The position numbers and the translations under genes were made by a program. A DNA stretch of 64,000 nt from NCBI RefSeq assembly GCF_000455265.1, contig NZ_HG005141.1, positions 89,324 to 153,323 on the forward strand, in the 5' to 3' direction. This DNA comes from Paenibacillus antibioticophila. GTDB lineage: Bacteria > Bacillota > Bacilli > Paenibacillales > Paenibacillaceae. The notes beneath the pieces were generated by a model, which made no database searches, was not told the origin of the DNA, and was given only the letters and a program-made list of their open reading frames with translations. Below, one piece after another: positions 25,863-36,201 of the stretch. The first letter of the stretch is position 1. Each line of letters opens with the position of its first letter.

Positions 25863-28589
25863 TCATGATTGCAGTGTGATAGACTTGGTTTTCTGTTCCC
25901 AATTTACGGTAATACCAAGCTGCTCGGAAACCATGCGCAATGGGACTAAAGTCCTTCCATTTGTGATTAACGGTGTTACTGTTCCTTGTTTGGCAGCGCC
26001 ATTCAGCAAAAATTCCTTCTTGCCTACAGTCAGCTCCAATACTGTTAATCCCCGTGTGACCGTGATTTTCTTCGAAGCGGCTGTCCAGGTTGCCTGTCCG
26101 CCAAAAGCATCTACTACATATCGAATCGGCACATAGGTCACTCCATCCTTAATGAGGGGAACAGCATCCATCGTTACTTTTTTCCCGTCAACCGTCATCG
26201 TCTTCGATCCGGTCACCATTACAGCCGTTGCGCTTGGCAGTCCAGTATCTCCGCCCGTGACGGGTGCAGTAAAGCGAATGTTATCAAAGGATATGCTGCC
26301 CGTAAGAGCCCGTTCATCCTGGCCATCCTCCAGATTCACAACGTACAAACGCTTCAGCTTGACCGGGTGCTTCAATGCGCTTGCTGTTAAATCAGCCGTT
26401 AGCGTTCTCCAGCCTGTGAAGTCAAGCGGACGAATCAAGTCGGCATAAACCGCCTTTCCGTCGGCGTCCTCAAACTCTGCCCGCAGCCAGTTCAGGCTGG
26501 CATCGCCAAGCACGTCTATCGACATAGAGGTCGCTCCCTCCGGTATCGTTCTGCCTGTCGTTCCGTTCAGTTGGGCATAAGCAAACTTGTTACCGGTACC
26601 TAAGGTAAGATCATAATCCAGTTGAAGGACCTTCGATTTTTCACGTTCCCCAGTACCTTGAACAACCGATACTTTGCCTGTCGCCTCTGCCGGCAATCCG
26701 GTAAAGCTTACAGGGTAGCTGATATTTTCAAAGGTCTCCCATACTTGTTCTGCAGATACCGAGAAGACGATCGGTGTTCCGCTAAAGCCGTCATAGCTTG
26801 GCGTCGCATAGGCCACCTTGGCTCCATTATTAATGGACTGTATCGTCAAGACACCATTTTGCACTGCGGCTTTCATGCCGCTGAATGTCCATTTCAGCGA
26901 CTCATCCGGAATATTGACCGTACTTCCGCTCTTCAGCTTCGCTGTAACCGGTACGGAGACGCTTGTTCCCGCTTCTAACGGTGCATAAGTAGTAACAGGA
27001 GTGAGTGTATCAAGGTCTGTTCCTCCAAGCACAGTCACATCCATACTGCTTGTTGCGGATCCGCTGGCAGCTGTAATTTTAGCCGTTCCTGCCTTCACTC
27101 CCTTGAAGCCGTCCCCCGTCCAGCTTACATTGCTGTTGCTGGCGCTCCAGGTCGCTTGGATGCCTGAAGTATCAATCGGGTTGTAGTAATTGTCGTAGCC
27201 TTTCAACGTATAAGGAACCGTCTGCCCAATAAGCAGTGTCTTGCTGCCGCTTACCTTCAGCCCCTGCAAGGTCCCGACAGGCGCAGTGGAATAAACCCCC
27301 AACCCATTCACAACGGCGCGCTGCCCTGCGGAGCCATTCGAGGTGGTGAAGGTCAATTGTGCGGTATTCTCCGCCAGAGGACGGGTAACCAATGTCGTTG
27401 ATCCGCCGCCATCGAGGTTCATTCCTTTCCAAACGCCGATGGATGTCATGAATTTCTGCAATTCAGCCAACGTTAAGCCAGTGCTTGCAGAATTTTTCTC
27501 CGCCGTAATAAGATAAACCTTCGTTCCATCCTTTGAGTAGCCCACAGCCGTACGAGCTACTGCACTGCTCCCGCTGATCGAGTTCGTTGAGCGGGTGAAG
27601 GAAGAGGCAGCGCCTTGGTCCACCAGCAAGGTATGTCCTCCGATAACCATCTTCAGATCTGAAGGATTATATTCAATTCCACTGCTCCGAGAGACAAGTC
27701 GGTAATTCGTATCTACCCGCTGTCCGATCTGCATATGGGATGCAATGAAGTCCGCTGCCAACCCATGGGCGCGCAAAATATACCCATCCGCCGGCACTGT
27801 GCCAGGAATGGCAGATTTATAGCTTATTTGCTGAATGACTCCGCCCTGAACCAATACCTCCGTTGGGGTCGTTCCGCTTGCCTTCGGTCTTTCCTCGGAT
27901 TTCCAGTCACTAGTATAAATAAACATGTTATTAACGTGGCTGTATCCATTATCCGGCTCTGTTCGATAGGACTCCTGATTCATCCCGGTTAGCGGGAATA
28001 CTGAGCCATCTTCAGTGATCACAGATCCATTAAAGCTGAATTGATCAATCATTGGCGTATTATCGCTCTTCACCGCAAAGGCAAACATCCCTGTCAATTG
28101 TGCGGGACTCGTGACAAGCACTCCTTGGGAGACTGCTGCTCCCATCGCAACACCTTGCCCGCTGGTTGCAAAGAAGTCGCCATTGATACCGGCAACTGCC
28201 CCTGTCTCTTGGGCCATTCCCTCTACGGACTGCCGAGTAGTCACCTGGCCATTTTTGCCGGTCATTACGTCTAGTTGGACATAAGGATTGCTCAGATCCA
28301 CCTCGACCACATCAGCCAGTACCTTGACCGATTTGCCGGAGCGGGTTGTTGTGTATTGATATTTAACCAGCTTCGCACCAGAGGTAATCATCTCGCTGCT
28401 GAGCTGTACGGTCTGACTATCCGCCGCATACGCCTTCGATGTTGTTCCTGTGAAAGACTCCAGCACTGAGAAAGGCTGAATCCAGATCATTCCTGCCAAA
28501 GACACCAGCACCAGCTTCTTACCGTGCACCGCCGCCAAACGCGCTATTTTCTTCGTCATCTTACCGTCGTGCTTCTTGTGTGCTACCAT
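25863..28589 (-). CDS. Secreted phosphodiester glycosidase family protein with Ig-like and copper amine oxidase N-like domains
   Basis: 908 aa. A signal peptide (about 20-56, cleavage near AYAA) leads to an NAGPA/DUF2233-type phosphodiester glycosidase domain (about 90-410; GINGDFF, MNLDGGGSTTLV). Next come a Big-type Ig-like domain (about 415-520), a β-rich region, and the C-terminal copper-amine-oxidase-N-like pair (PLIKDGVTYVPIRYV, PLITNGRTLVPLRMV). Such enzymes remove sugars linked through phosphodiesters; a wall-polymer substrate is plausible but inferred. It is directly upstream of degSU. The start has only a distant GGGAGAG. Confidence 0.88.
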   Translation of the reverse strand: MVAHKKHDGKMTKKIARLAAVHGKKLVLVSLAGMIWIQPFSVLESFTGTTSKAYAADSQTVQLSSEMITSGAKLVKYQYTTTRSGKSVKVLADVVEVDLSNPYVQLDVMTGKNGQVTTRQSVEGMAQETGAVAGINGDFFATSGQGVAMGAAVSQGVLVTSPAQLTGMFAFAVKSDNTPMIDQFSFNGSVITEDGSVFPLTGMNQESYRTEPDNGYSHVNNMFIYTSDWKSEERPKASGTTPTEVLVQGGVIQQISYKSAIPGTVPADGYILRAHGLAADFIASHMQIGQRVDTNYRLVSRSSGIEYNPSDLKMVIGGHTLLVDQGAASSFTRSTNSISGSSAVARTAVGYSKDGTKVYLITAEKNSASTGLTLAELQKFMTSIGVWKGMNLDGGGSTTLVTRPLAENTAQLTFTTSNGSAGQRAVVNGLGVYSTAPVGTLQGLKVSGSKTLLIGQTVPYTLKGYDNYYNPIDTSGIQATWSASNSNVSWTGDGFKGVKAGTAKITAASGSATSSMDVTVLGGTDLDTLTPVTTYAPLEAGTSVSVPVTAKLKSGSTVNIPDESLKWTFSGMKAAVQNGVLTIQSINNGAKVAYATPSYDGFSGTPIVFSVSAEQVWETFENISYPVSFTGLPAEATGKVSVVQGTGEREKSKVLQLDYDLTLGTGNKFAYAQLNGTTGRTIPEGATSMSIDVLGDASLNWLRAEFEDADGKAVYADLIRPLDFTGWRTLTADLTASALKHPVKLKRLYVVNLEDGQDERALTGSISFDNIRFTAPVTGGDTGLPSATAVMVTGSKTMTVDGKKVTMDAVPLIKDGVTYVPIRYVVDAFGGQATWTAASKKITVTRGLTVLELTVGKKEFLLNGAAKQGTVTPLITNGRTLVPLRMVSEQLGITVNWEQKTKSITLQS

Positions 28590-28850
28590 TTTTGTGCGCT
28601 ACTCTCCCATCATATGCAGTCTATCTCAGAGAACTTTCAGTTCAGTTCCCCGGAATCTAGTATACAATTAATAGACTACATTAGAACGGAAAAGTTACGA
28701 AAAAAAGCAAATTTCATGGAAAATGGTAGGGGATTGGGTATTCACGGCATCTCGATGGGAGACGCGGGCCCCGCAGGGGCGAGAGCCCCAACTAGGGGTG
28801 AGGTGTCAGCGGTGTAGGCACGCTCTTTACCGTGTAGGAACGACCTCTTA
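28590..28850. other. Intergenic region upstream of the glycosidase gene
   Basis: No gene seen. An A+T-rich part with TATACT near 28660 on the minus strand could hold the promoter, but no good -35 was found. A G+C-rich patch with inverted GGGCCCC/GGGGC segments lies at about 28765-28800. Confidence 0.35.
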
Positions 28851-28854
28851 AATT

Positions 28855-29034
28855 TAGTGAATATTTTTCTATTAAATTCACGAAAATGAGCACTATTGTG
28901 ATTTTAGTGAAATTTTTTCCCTTAGAATCTGGAATTCAACACCCTCACCTTATATCGCAAAATTTAAGTGCAAATATTTCACTATATCTCTCAACAAAGC
29001 ATTTTGGCAGGATCTAAGCGAACTTTTTTCACTA
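28855..29034. repeat. 180-bp dyad element C, copy 1
   Basis: Four 20-bp units: TAGTGAATATTTTTCTATTA (28855), TAGTGAAATTTTTTCCCTTA (28905), then inverted TAAGTGCAAATATTTCACTA (28965) and TAAGCGAACTTTTTTCACTA (29015). Unit starts are at offsets 0, 50, 110, 160. The 30/40/30-bp spacers share no visible sequence with the other copies. Confidence 0.9.
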
Positions 29035-29239
29035 AATCAGTCCGAGTCTGGAGTAGCCGATCCGAGCACCAGTACATGTCACTATCAATGCAACCGATCC
29101 GACCAGCGCATCAGAGCCAGCACGTACGCGCCAACTTGCCTCTTGCTCCCACCTTCCTACCAAAGATCCCCTACCGTCTTTATATTACTTAACTAACTTA
29201 ATGCTCCATCCGATGCCCCCTCGAATTACGGTTAAATGC

Positions 29240-29917
29240 CTATCCAATCAAATCTCCTTTCCCGGGAACAAGCTCATAAAAATGAATTCGAGCACTCCCC
29301 CTATTACTAACTGGCCTTAGGATCCCTTTGCTGCATAGAGATTGAAGATACTTTCCGGCCGTCCGATTACTTATCTGTAAATGATGCGCTACCTGCTTTG
29401 GCCTAATCGGCCCCGGCGAACCAAGCGCCAGTCGAATCACCTCTGACTCGGCAACCTGCCACCTTTGAATCGGTTGATCACTGACCAGGTAACGCCGAAG
29501 CAAGAAGTCCAGCATATTCATGCACAGGTCAGGCCTGTTATCGACATCGTCATAAGCAAAGGATGCTATTCTATATCCTAACGTTTGTAAGTACAACTCA
29601 CGATTTAACTCATTGCAATACTTTTTCCGGTCCATATCACGAACATGCGGTCCATAACCTTTAATCTCAATCATCAGCTTCAACTGGCCCGGCAAAAACG
29701 CAAAATCTCCAAAGTAAGGCCTGCCCCGCCAATCCGTGATTTCATATTCCGGATGCAGATGATCAAAGTTCCGGTAGAGCGGCCACCAGACATTTTTAAG
29801 AAATAGTTTCTCCCCATGACCATGTCCTCGCTTTAGGCGCCCTTTGCGTTCACCCGACCTGCGAGCCAGATGCGATTGGATAAACATCTCATGCTTATCC
29901 TCAAATTCCTTATCCAT
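29240..29917 (-). CDS. PD-(D/E)XK endonuclease-like protein with C-terminal winged helix
   Basis: 225 aa. After a basic N-terminus, the centre fits a Vsr/DUF559-type nuclease core: D in YFGDFAFL, then IEIKG (the E-x-K), then KKYCNELNRELYLQTLGYRIASF, as seen in that fold. Residues about 155-220 form a winged-helix-like domain (IRPKQVAHHLQISNRTAGKYLQSL). GGAGGAGG precedes the ATG. It is alone, with no methylase or other partner, and dyad elements C lie on both sides. DNA binding and cleavage are inferred from motifs; its role is unknown. Confidence 0.75.
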   Translation of the reverse strand: MDKEFEDKHEMFIQSHLARRSGERKGRLKRGHGHGEKLFLKNVWWPLYRNFDHLHPEYEITDWRGRPYFGDFAFLPGQLKLMIEIKGYGPHVRDMDRKKYCNELNRELYLQTLGYRIASFAYDDVDNRPDLCMNMLDFLLRRYLVSDQPIQRWQVAESEVIRLALGSPGPIRPKQVAHHLQISNRTAGKYLQSLCSKGILRPVSNRGSARIHFYELVPGKGDLIG

Positions 29918-29945
29918 CCAAGCCTCCTCCGATTCCCATCAGGTT

Positions 29946-29989
29946 TACAAAAAAAGTCCTGACCCTCTGATTGCTCAGTTAGTCAGGAC
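29946..29989 (-). terminator. Strong terminator upstream of the nuclease gene
   Basis: GTCCTGAC / GTCAGGAC stem with an 18-base loop, followed on the minus strand by TTTTTTT. No convincing gene lies just upstream, so it may end read-through from the SLH gene at 30411 or a transcript covering element C copy 2. Confidence 0.8.
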
Positions 29990-30090
29990 GTTCTTCGTCA
30001 CATATTTGAGTTGATTATATCATTCGTCTTCAAAACGAACAAGATTAAGACTCTGTAATCTGCACCGGACAAATCCGGACCGATTGAAAA

Positions 30091-30270
30091 TAGTGAAATT
30101 ACTTCCCTTAAATCCTCGCAATAATGGTATTTACCACATCTAGTGAAATAAACAACCTTAAATTCCAGCATTTTCAGCTTTTGCACTAAATCCTCATATT
30201 TAACGTCAAAAATTTCACTAAAACAGCCAATACCCAGATATTACTCAATTTAAGGTAACTTTCTTCACTA
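30091..30270. repeat. 180-bp dyad element C, copy 2
   Basis: Units TAGTGAAATTACTTCCCTTA (30091), TAGTGAAATAAACAACCTTA (30141), inverted TAACGTCAAAAATTTCACTA (30201) and TAAGGTAACTTTCTTCACTA (30251). Offsets 0, 50, 110, 160 exactly as in the other copies. The 62-aa frame at 29998-30186 is made of this element and is not a gene. Confidence 0.9.
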
Positions 30271-30369
30271 TATCACAACCGCCCGCTCTAGACGTACGAG
30301 CATGACAATGCTCGCTCTAAACCTACGTGTATGGCTAATTGTATCAGCCGTAAGAGCAAGACATCTGCT

Positions 30370-30392
30370 GCCCAAAAATACGGGTAACCCCG
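30370..30392 (-). terminator. Weak candidate terminator of the SLH gene
   Basis: On the minus strand CGGG-GTTA-CCCG is followed by TATTTTTG, 20 bases after the stop. The stem is only four pairs. Confidence 0.35.
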
Positions 30393-30410
30393 ATAACAGG
30401 CACCTTTATC

Positions 30411-33400
30411 CTACTGTGTCAGCTTATCCAATACCCGCTTCAGCATAACCGCTGCTTCTGCACGGCTGGCATTTCCAGCAGGCTGGAACTGGAATCCGGT
30501 GCCGACATTCACGCCTTGAATAATCCCTTCATTCACAGCCTTTGCAACTGTGTCCTTGGATTGGATCTTCGCCGCATCCTTGAACCGGGACAGCGTTGTT
30601 GACGCACCGCCGCCTGTGTTCATCTTATAGCCCGTATACTCCATCGCACGGACCATCATCAGAGCCATCTGCTCGCGAGTAATATTATTGTTCGGCTTGA
30701 ACGTCCCATCCGTATTACCGTTGATAATCCCCGCTGCCGTAGCCGCACGTATATATTCGGCTGACGGATCCGATGAGGAGACGTCCGGGAAGCTAAGCGT
30801 TCCTGACGAACCAGCGTTGTCAGCGCTAAGTCCCAGGCCTTTCGCGATAAACGTCGCAAATTCGGCTCGGGTAATGTTCCGATTCGGCTCGAATTTATAG
30901 CTTGTTCCGCCGCCTGTTGATTCTATAACCATTTTACCCGCAAGGTCAAGGATGTCATCCTTCGCCCAATGGCGAGACGTGTCCTCGAAATATCCGTATC
31001 CAAGCGCAGGCCCTACAATCGAGTTCCCGCTCACTGTGCCGGAGAATACACTGCCTGTTCCACTGCTCTTCATCCCCGACAGAATATAATTTACCTTGCG
31101 ATTAGCGGTATTGTATTTAAGCAGCATTCCACTGACAGAGGAGGATTGTCCGGCCTCCCGAATGTAGATTTTCCCCTTATGACTGGTATCGTGTAATAAA
31201 CCGCCGCTCGTGCTCGCTCCAACAAATACCTCCAAAGGATCGTTCACGGCACTGACCGTAGCTGTCCCGCTCGAAGGAAGTGATGGCACACTATCACGCG
31301 GTATATTTTCCAGCCGCACAAGCAAGTATACTCCATCCAGCGTACTGTTTCCCGTAATGCTTGATATTCCCGAGAAGGAGATGTCCTTAATCTGCTGCAC
31401 ATACATATTATCACCAAACTTCACGCCAATGGACGCGGTTTTCCCGCTGGTAAAGGCATCCTTCAACGGGCCGAGCGGTATGGCTACCGATCCGGCCTTC
31501 TCCGTATTAGGAACCTCAAACACCATGATCTTATCCCCTGATGCAGAACTGGAACTATTCGTCAGAAAATCAAGGGCTCCCTTTACCTGATCCGTAGCCA
31601 GGGTGTATCTATTCACCGACTTTCCGTAACGCGAGTTGTCGGCGGTCTTCGTAGCAGCACTCTGATCCAGCATATAGCTTCCGTTAATGCCAAAGGTTGT
31701 TCCATTCATTAATGTCAGATACGAAGGCTGAGTAGTAGTAGTAGTAGTCCCCGTGCTCGTTCCAGTTGAGGCTCCTGATGTCAGATTCGTTACCGCCAGC
31801 CCGCTAAAGCTCTTCATCGCATTGCCCGAAGTATCATAGAGCAACACAGAACCCGTCATATACGAAACCTCAACCGCTTGTGAAGCTGCAACCGCACTGG
31901 CGAGCTTGAGGGTTACCGTGTCCCCGCTCACACTCACAGACTGGATGGAGCGAGGATCCTTGTTCACCGATACATAGAACTGGCTTGCCGGGAACGTCGA
32001 AACCGAGCGCAGCGGGGAGCTATACGTAATTGTGAGTGTATCCCCACGGACAACTGCAGATCGAATTCCCTCTATAACTACCGCATAATTGATCGGCTGA
32101 AGATCAATGTATCCCGCGAGGTTGCCATTCAGATCCGCAATCCCTCCCGGCCCGGATACATAGGAAATCGTCACATTTTGATCCTTTGTAAAAGAAGAAG
32201 CCAGTGTCAGAAGCACCCGATCCCCTGAAATTTCCACCTTCGTTACATAGATTGGGGCGTTGTTGACCAGCACCGAGAACTGGCTTTTCATCGGAACGCT
32301 GGTAGTGCGAAGCGCCTCGTCATAGGTCAAAATAATGCTCGTGCCAGAGCCCTCCACACTTGTGAGCTTCGGCGGAACTGTATCATACGAATTGCGGACA
32401 TAGTAATCGGCAAATCCTGCAATATTTTGGCCTCTCAGATCCTGAAGCGGATAAGAGCCGGGGGAATAAGAAACTCTGACTACTTCCCCATTGCCAACAG
32501 AACTGGACAGATACAATGTAACTGTTGAGCCGCTCTGGGAAATTCGATCAATTCCTTTAGAGTAGCCGTCAGCCGTTACTGTAAACTGTTCATAAGCGTA
32601 GGTAGACACACTTTTCATAGAGTCGCTGAAATACAATGTTAGTATACTTCCGGAGACATAGCCGTCCTTCGGCTTCGGCATGACCGAATCGATACCGTTC
32701 GTCACGTCCTTGCTTGAAATACCCCCAGCCAAGTTGCCAGCCAGATCCCGAATGGGACGCAGGCTGCCCTGGCTATAGCTAACCCGAATGTTCTGACCGA
32801 CAGCTACTCCAGTCTCCAGAACCACGTATGCACTATTTCCCGAAATATAGGCGTTGCTGAGTTTTCTCGTCTCTCCATTCACCGTCACAGTGAAGCTGGA
32901 TGTCAGCAGAGTAACCGTAGAATCCAGTGACTCATCATAGGTCAGACGAATCGTTCTGTTCCCTTCCATTGTGGCCGTTTGCAGCACAGGAGGCGTCTTG
33001 TCTATAGACACGGTCTGGAAGGCCCAACTGGAGGCTCCGTTCAAGGCCGTGTTGAGCGTGCCCGTTGCAGTATCCTTCACTGCACCAGCCGCAATATCAA
33101 TGTAATAGGTGGAGCCTTCCTGCAAAGCACTGGAGGGAACGATGTTTAATCTAGCTCCCGAGGCAGTGATGCTTGCCGGAATCGCCGTAGTTGTTCCTTG
33201 CTTGCGCAGCGTCACTTTACTGGCATCCTCCAACGTAATAGGGTTGCTGAACGTTGCATAGATGCTGGTAGTCAGGCTTATTCCTGAGCTATTATTAGCT
33301 GGAAATACGGAAGAAATACGAAATGTGCCAGAAGCTGAGCTGCTTCCCGTTGTGAAAGTCCAATTACGAGCCTCCGTCGAATTTCCATCTGTATCCTTGA

Positions 33401-34466
33401 ATGCCCCCACAGGAACATCCACTCTGTATGCTGTGGAATAGCTTAGAGCAGGCAGGGTGATCGTAATACTTGAAGTTCCTCCGCCCTTTACATCCGCCGA
33501 AGTAACTGCTATATCGCGCATCTTCGTGCCATTAGCGTTCAAGGACAAAGTGATTACTCCACGATCCGGATAGACAGGACGAGAAAAGTTCAATTTCAGA
33601 GTCTCATTAATCCCAACTCCTGTAGCCCCAGCAGCAGGTTGCGTTGAGCTCCAGGCTACGGCGTTCCCTCTCACATTGACGAACCATTCCTGGGCACTGG
33701 AGATCCCTGCAAAGGCCTGACCATCACTATCTACAAATGCCCCTTGATCAACCAATACATAGTAACGCTCCCCTCTAGCCAAGCCAGTCACTGTCCAGGA
33801 GGCTGTTCTGTCTGCGATCATGGCTGCCGTAGCAGCGGCACTGAACACAGTTGCATTTGAAGAAGCGCTCTTCACGGTCACACTGCCTGTTCCGGCCAAT
33901 ACGGGCTTATCAAACGTGAGACTGAACGTAGTGGACGTCCCAACCAGGTCTACTATAGCACCCGATGCCGGCAAGAAGGGATTCTCCTCAGCCTTCACTG
34001 GCGGCCGGCTGTTTGAATCGCTTAAGCTTGTGAATGATAATTCGAAGGCAGCACTTGAAAGCGATGAATCCACGGCATCAACAAATGCCCCCTCACTACC
34101 GATCACATGGTACACTTGACCTTCTGTCAAACGCTTTCCCGCTGGAATATCAATTTCCATACTTAAAGTAGTAAATACCGGTGAAGGCGTCACACCAACT
34201 TCATGGAACAAGGTTCCACCTTCAACAATCTGTATGGTTCCATTTCCCGGTTTAACTGGGCGATTAAAATTCAGTACGATCTTATCCGTATCCAGCGATA
34301 CTCCCTTAGCCCCGTTCGCCGGAACCATACTCTCGATCAACTCGAACGGGTCTCCTGGAGCCGCACTCGCCCCTCCTACACCAACTAGTAGATTCAGCAA
34401 CAAGCATACCGCCAGCAGCAGCGACACCTTTCCTCTTGAGCTCTTCATCCTTGTCATTTTGTTCAT
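30411..34466 (-). CDS. Giant SLH surface protein with Ig-like and SwmB-type repeats
   Basis: 1351 aa. Signal peptide (cleavage near ASAA, about 37), then Ig-like SbsA/Big_5-type domains (about 40-480; FNRPV, GDPFELIESMVPANGAKGV), then five SwmB-type repeats (about 490-900; each with LTYDE, VTVNG and S.DVTN-like ends). A Thr/Ser linker and a unique domain follow. The C-terminus has three SLH domains (about 1155-1350) with TRAE, TREQ and SRAE motifs. SLH domains bind the pyruvylated wall polymer made by the csaB locus. GAGGAG precedes the ATG. Likely a cell-surface or S-layer-associated protein; substrate unknown. Confidence 0.92.
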   Translation of the reverse strand: MNKMTRMKSSRGKVSLLLAVCLLLNLLVGVGGASAAPGDPFELIESMVPANGAKGVSLDTDKIVLNFNRPVKPGNGTIQIVEGGTLFHEVGVTPSPVFTTLSMEIDIPAGKRLTEGQVYHVIGSEGAFVDAVDSSLSSAAFELSFTSLSDSNSRPPVKAEENPFLPASGAIVDLVGTSTTFSLTFDKPVLAGTGSVTVKSASSNATVFSAAATAAMIADRTASWTVTGLARGERYYVLVDQGAFVDSDGQAFAGISSAQEWFVNVRGNAVAWSSTQPAAGATGVGINETLKLNFSRPVYPDRGVITLSLNANGTKMRDIAVTSADVKGGGTSSITITLPALSYSTAYRVDVPVGAFKDTDGNSTEARNWTFTTGSSSASGTFRISSVFPANNSSGISLTTSIYATFSNPITLEDASKVTLRKQGTTTAIPASITASGARLNIVPSSALQEGSTYYIDIAAGAVKDTATGTLNTALNGASSWAFQTVSIDKTPPVLQTATMEGNRTIRLTYDESLDSTVTLLTSSFTVTVNGETRKLSNAYISGNSAYVVLETGVAVGQNIRVSYSQGSLRPIRDLAGNLAGGISSKDVTNGIDSVMPKPKDGYVSGSILTLYFSDSMKSVSTYAYEQFTVTADGYSKGIDRISQSGSTVTLYLSSSVGNGEVVRVSYSPGSYPLQDLRGQNIAGFADYYVRNSYDTVPPKLTSVEGSGTSIILTYDEALRTTSVPMKSQFSVLVNNAPIYVTKVEISGDRVLLTLASSFTKDQNVTISYVSGPGGIADLNGNLAGYIDLQPINYAVVIEGIRSAVVRGDTLTITYSSPLRSVSTFPASQFYVSVNKDPRSIQSVSVSGDTVTLKLASAVAASQAVEVSYMTGSVLLYDTSGNAMKSFSGLAVTNLTSGASTGTSTGTTTTTTQPSYLTLMNGTTFGINGSYMLDQSAATKTADNSRYGKSVNRYTLATDQVKGALDFLTNSSSSASGDKIMVFEVPNTEKAGSVAIPLGPLKDAFTSGKTASIGVKFGDNMYVQQIKDISFSGISSITGNSTLDGVYLLVRLENIPRDSVPSLPSSGTATVSAVNDPLEVFVGASTSGGLLHDTSHKGKIYIREAGQSSSVSGMLLKYNTANRKVNYILSGMKSSGTGSVFSGTVSGNSIVGPALGYGYFEDTSRHWAKDDILDLAGKMVIESTGGGTSYKFEPNRNITRAEFATFIAKGLGLSADNAGSSGTLSFPDVSSSDPSAEYIRAATAAGIINGNTDGTFKPNNNITREQMALMMVRAMEYTGYKMNTGGGASTTLSRFKDAAKIQSKDTVAKAVNEGIIQGVNVGTGFQFQPAGNASRAEAAVMLKRVLDKLTQ

Positions 34467-34693
34467 TTCATCTGGCTCCTCTCACAGGCATTCAGAATCT
34501 GTTAGCATAATCAGTTCTATGTATTTCAGCACAAATGGCTGCTAAGCACATACCTACTTTTATTAACGGCATAAGTTCAATAGTTTTTTAGTGTTTTACC
34601 TGAATCATCCAATTTTAACCTTATCAGGTTCACATTGTTCAGAAAAATACGGGGTTAAAAAATGAGCCACATATTTCAATTACTTTCATTTCG

Positions 34694-34733
34694 CAAAAAA
34701 GCAGACCCCTCTGCCAAGGCAGCGAGTCTGCTT
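34694..34733 (-). terminator. Terminator of metK
   Basis: AAGCAGAC..CTGCC pairs with GGCAG..GTCTGCTT and is followed by TTTTTTGCG on the minus strand, about 80 bases after metK. The rest of the 345-base gap before the SLH gene is A+T-rich without recognised features. Confidence 0.88.
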
Positions 34734-34812
34734 GTTATCAATTATTGCTGTGGCGTCGTGTTCAAGCACGACTTGTCATTCATCAAATACAACACACGCT
34801 TCATTTCCCCGC

Positions 34813-36015
34813 TTACAGTCCAGCCTGCTCCTTCAACACCCCAGCCTTATCTACACGCTCCCAAGGAAGATCGAGATCTGTACGGCCAAAGTGACCATAG
34901 GCAGCGGTCTGGCGATAAATTGGACGGCGCAGATCAAGCATGCGAATAATACCGGCAGGACGAAGATCGAAGTTCTCACGAACCAGCTCAACCAGCTTCT
35001 CCTCTGGAACCTTTCCTGTACCATACGTGTCGACATTGATCGATACCGGATTGGCCACACCGATTGCATAAGCCAACTGGATCTCTACCTTATCGGCAAG
35101 GCCGGCTGCAACGAGGTTTTTCGCTACATAGCGCGCTGCATAAGCTGCAGAACGGTCCACCTTTGTCGGATCCTTACCCGAAAAGGCGCCCCCGCCGTGA
35201 CGGGCATAACCGCCATATGTATCAACAATGATTTTCCGTCCGGTCAGCCCAGCATCCCCTTGAGGTCCCCCAATGACAAAGCGCCCTGTCGGATTTATGA
35301 AATACTTGGTTTCAGCATCCAATAGCTCAGCAGGAACGATCGGCAGGATGACCTGCTCCTTGATGTCCCTCTGGATCTGCTCCAGGGTGATCTCCTCGGC
35401 ATGCTGTGTCGATACCACAATCGTATCCACCCGCTTCGGTTTGCCATCCACATACTCAATCGTGACCTGAGTTTTCCCATCCGGACGAAGATAGTCCAGC
35501 GTTCCATCCTTACGAACCTCCGACAATCGACGAGCAATACGATGTGACAGTGAAATCGGAAGCGGCATCAGCTCCTCCGTCTCATTTGTGGCAAACCCGA
35601 ACATTAAGCCCTGGTCACCTGCACCAATATTCTCCGTCTCCTGATTCATCTTCTCCGGATCCCGGTTCTCAAGCGCTGCATTTACTCCTTGAGCAATGTC
35701 AGCGGATTGTTCATTCAATGAGGTCAATACCGCGCATGTATTATAGTCAAACCCGTACTTGGCACGGGTATACCCGATCTCCTTCACCGTCTTACGAACA
35801 ATGGCTGGAATATCTACATACTCTGACTTTGTACTAATTTCCCCAATGACAAGCACCAAGCCCGTGGCTACGGATACTTCACATGCAACACGTGCATAAG
35901 GATCATTCTCTAGAAAAGCGTCGAGCACCGCATCCGAAATCTGGTCGCAGATCTTGTCCGGGTGTCCCTCCGTTACAGACTCAGATGTAAATAAATGGCG
36001 TCCTTGAATGGACAT
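34813..36015 (-). CDS. metK: S-adenosylmethionine synthetase
   Basis: 400 aa from the ATG at 36015 (GGGGAGG, 9-base gap); a TTG three codons upstream touches the ribosome site and is unlikely. Signature [12 protein letters not shown] and the glycine-rich [16 protein letters not shown] are intact, with [14 protein letters not shown] at the N-terminus. It makes SAM from methionine and ATP. Unlike Bacillus metK, I see no S-box riboswitch in the roughly 185 bases upstream; a terminator there belongs to the SASP gene. Confidence 0.98.
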   Translation of the reverse strand: MSIQGRHLFTSESVTEGHPDKICDQISDAVLDAFLENDPYARVACEVSVATGLVLVIGEISTKSEYVDIPAIVRKTVKEIGYTRAKYGFDYNTCAVLTSLNEQSADIAQGVNAALENRDPEKMNQETENIGAGDQGLMFGFATNETEELMPLPISLSHRIARRLSEVRKDGTLDYLRPDGKTQVTIEYVDGKPKRVDTIVVSTQHAEEITLEQIQRDIKEQVILPIVPAELLDAETKYFINPTGRFVIGGPQGDAGLTGRKIIVDTYGGYARHGGGAFSGKDPTKVDRSAAYAARYVAKNLVAAGLADKVEIQLAYAIGVANPVSINVDTYGTGKVPEEKLVELVRENFDLRPAGIIRMLDLRRPIYRQTAAYGHFGRTDLDLPWERVDKAGVLKEQAGL

Positions 36016-36110
36016 GAAATTCAACCTCCCCTATACCTAATATGGCGGCTGGCGATGATTCCATACATTAGAATAATTAGAATCCGCTTCAGCCGTCCAT
36101 GAAAAAGGCT

Positions 36111-36149
36111 AATCAAAAAATGAACCTTCTCCTTGACGGAAAAGGTTGC
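36111..36149 (-). terminator. Terminator of the SASP gene
   Basis: AACCTTTTCC-GTCA-AGGAGAAGGTT followed by CATTTTTTG on the minus strand, about 55 bases after the SASP stop and before metK. Confidence 0.8.
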
Positions 36150-36201
36150 ATCTACAGTCCTTAATTGTCATATTAACTTATTTGCAAGATGATGTCAAAA
36201 A

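Noticed and set aside
29998..30186. 62-aa minus-strand frame
   Set aside because: Consists mostly of element C copy 2 and has no ribosome site.
36025..36201. S-box (SAM) riboswitch before metK
   Set aside because: The conserved S-box core was not found; the only hairpin with a T run there fits the SASP terminator.
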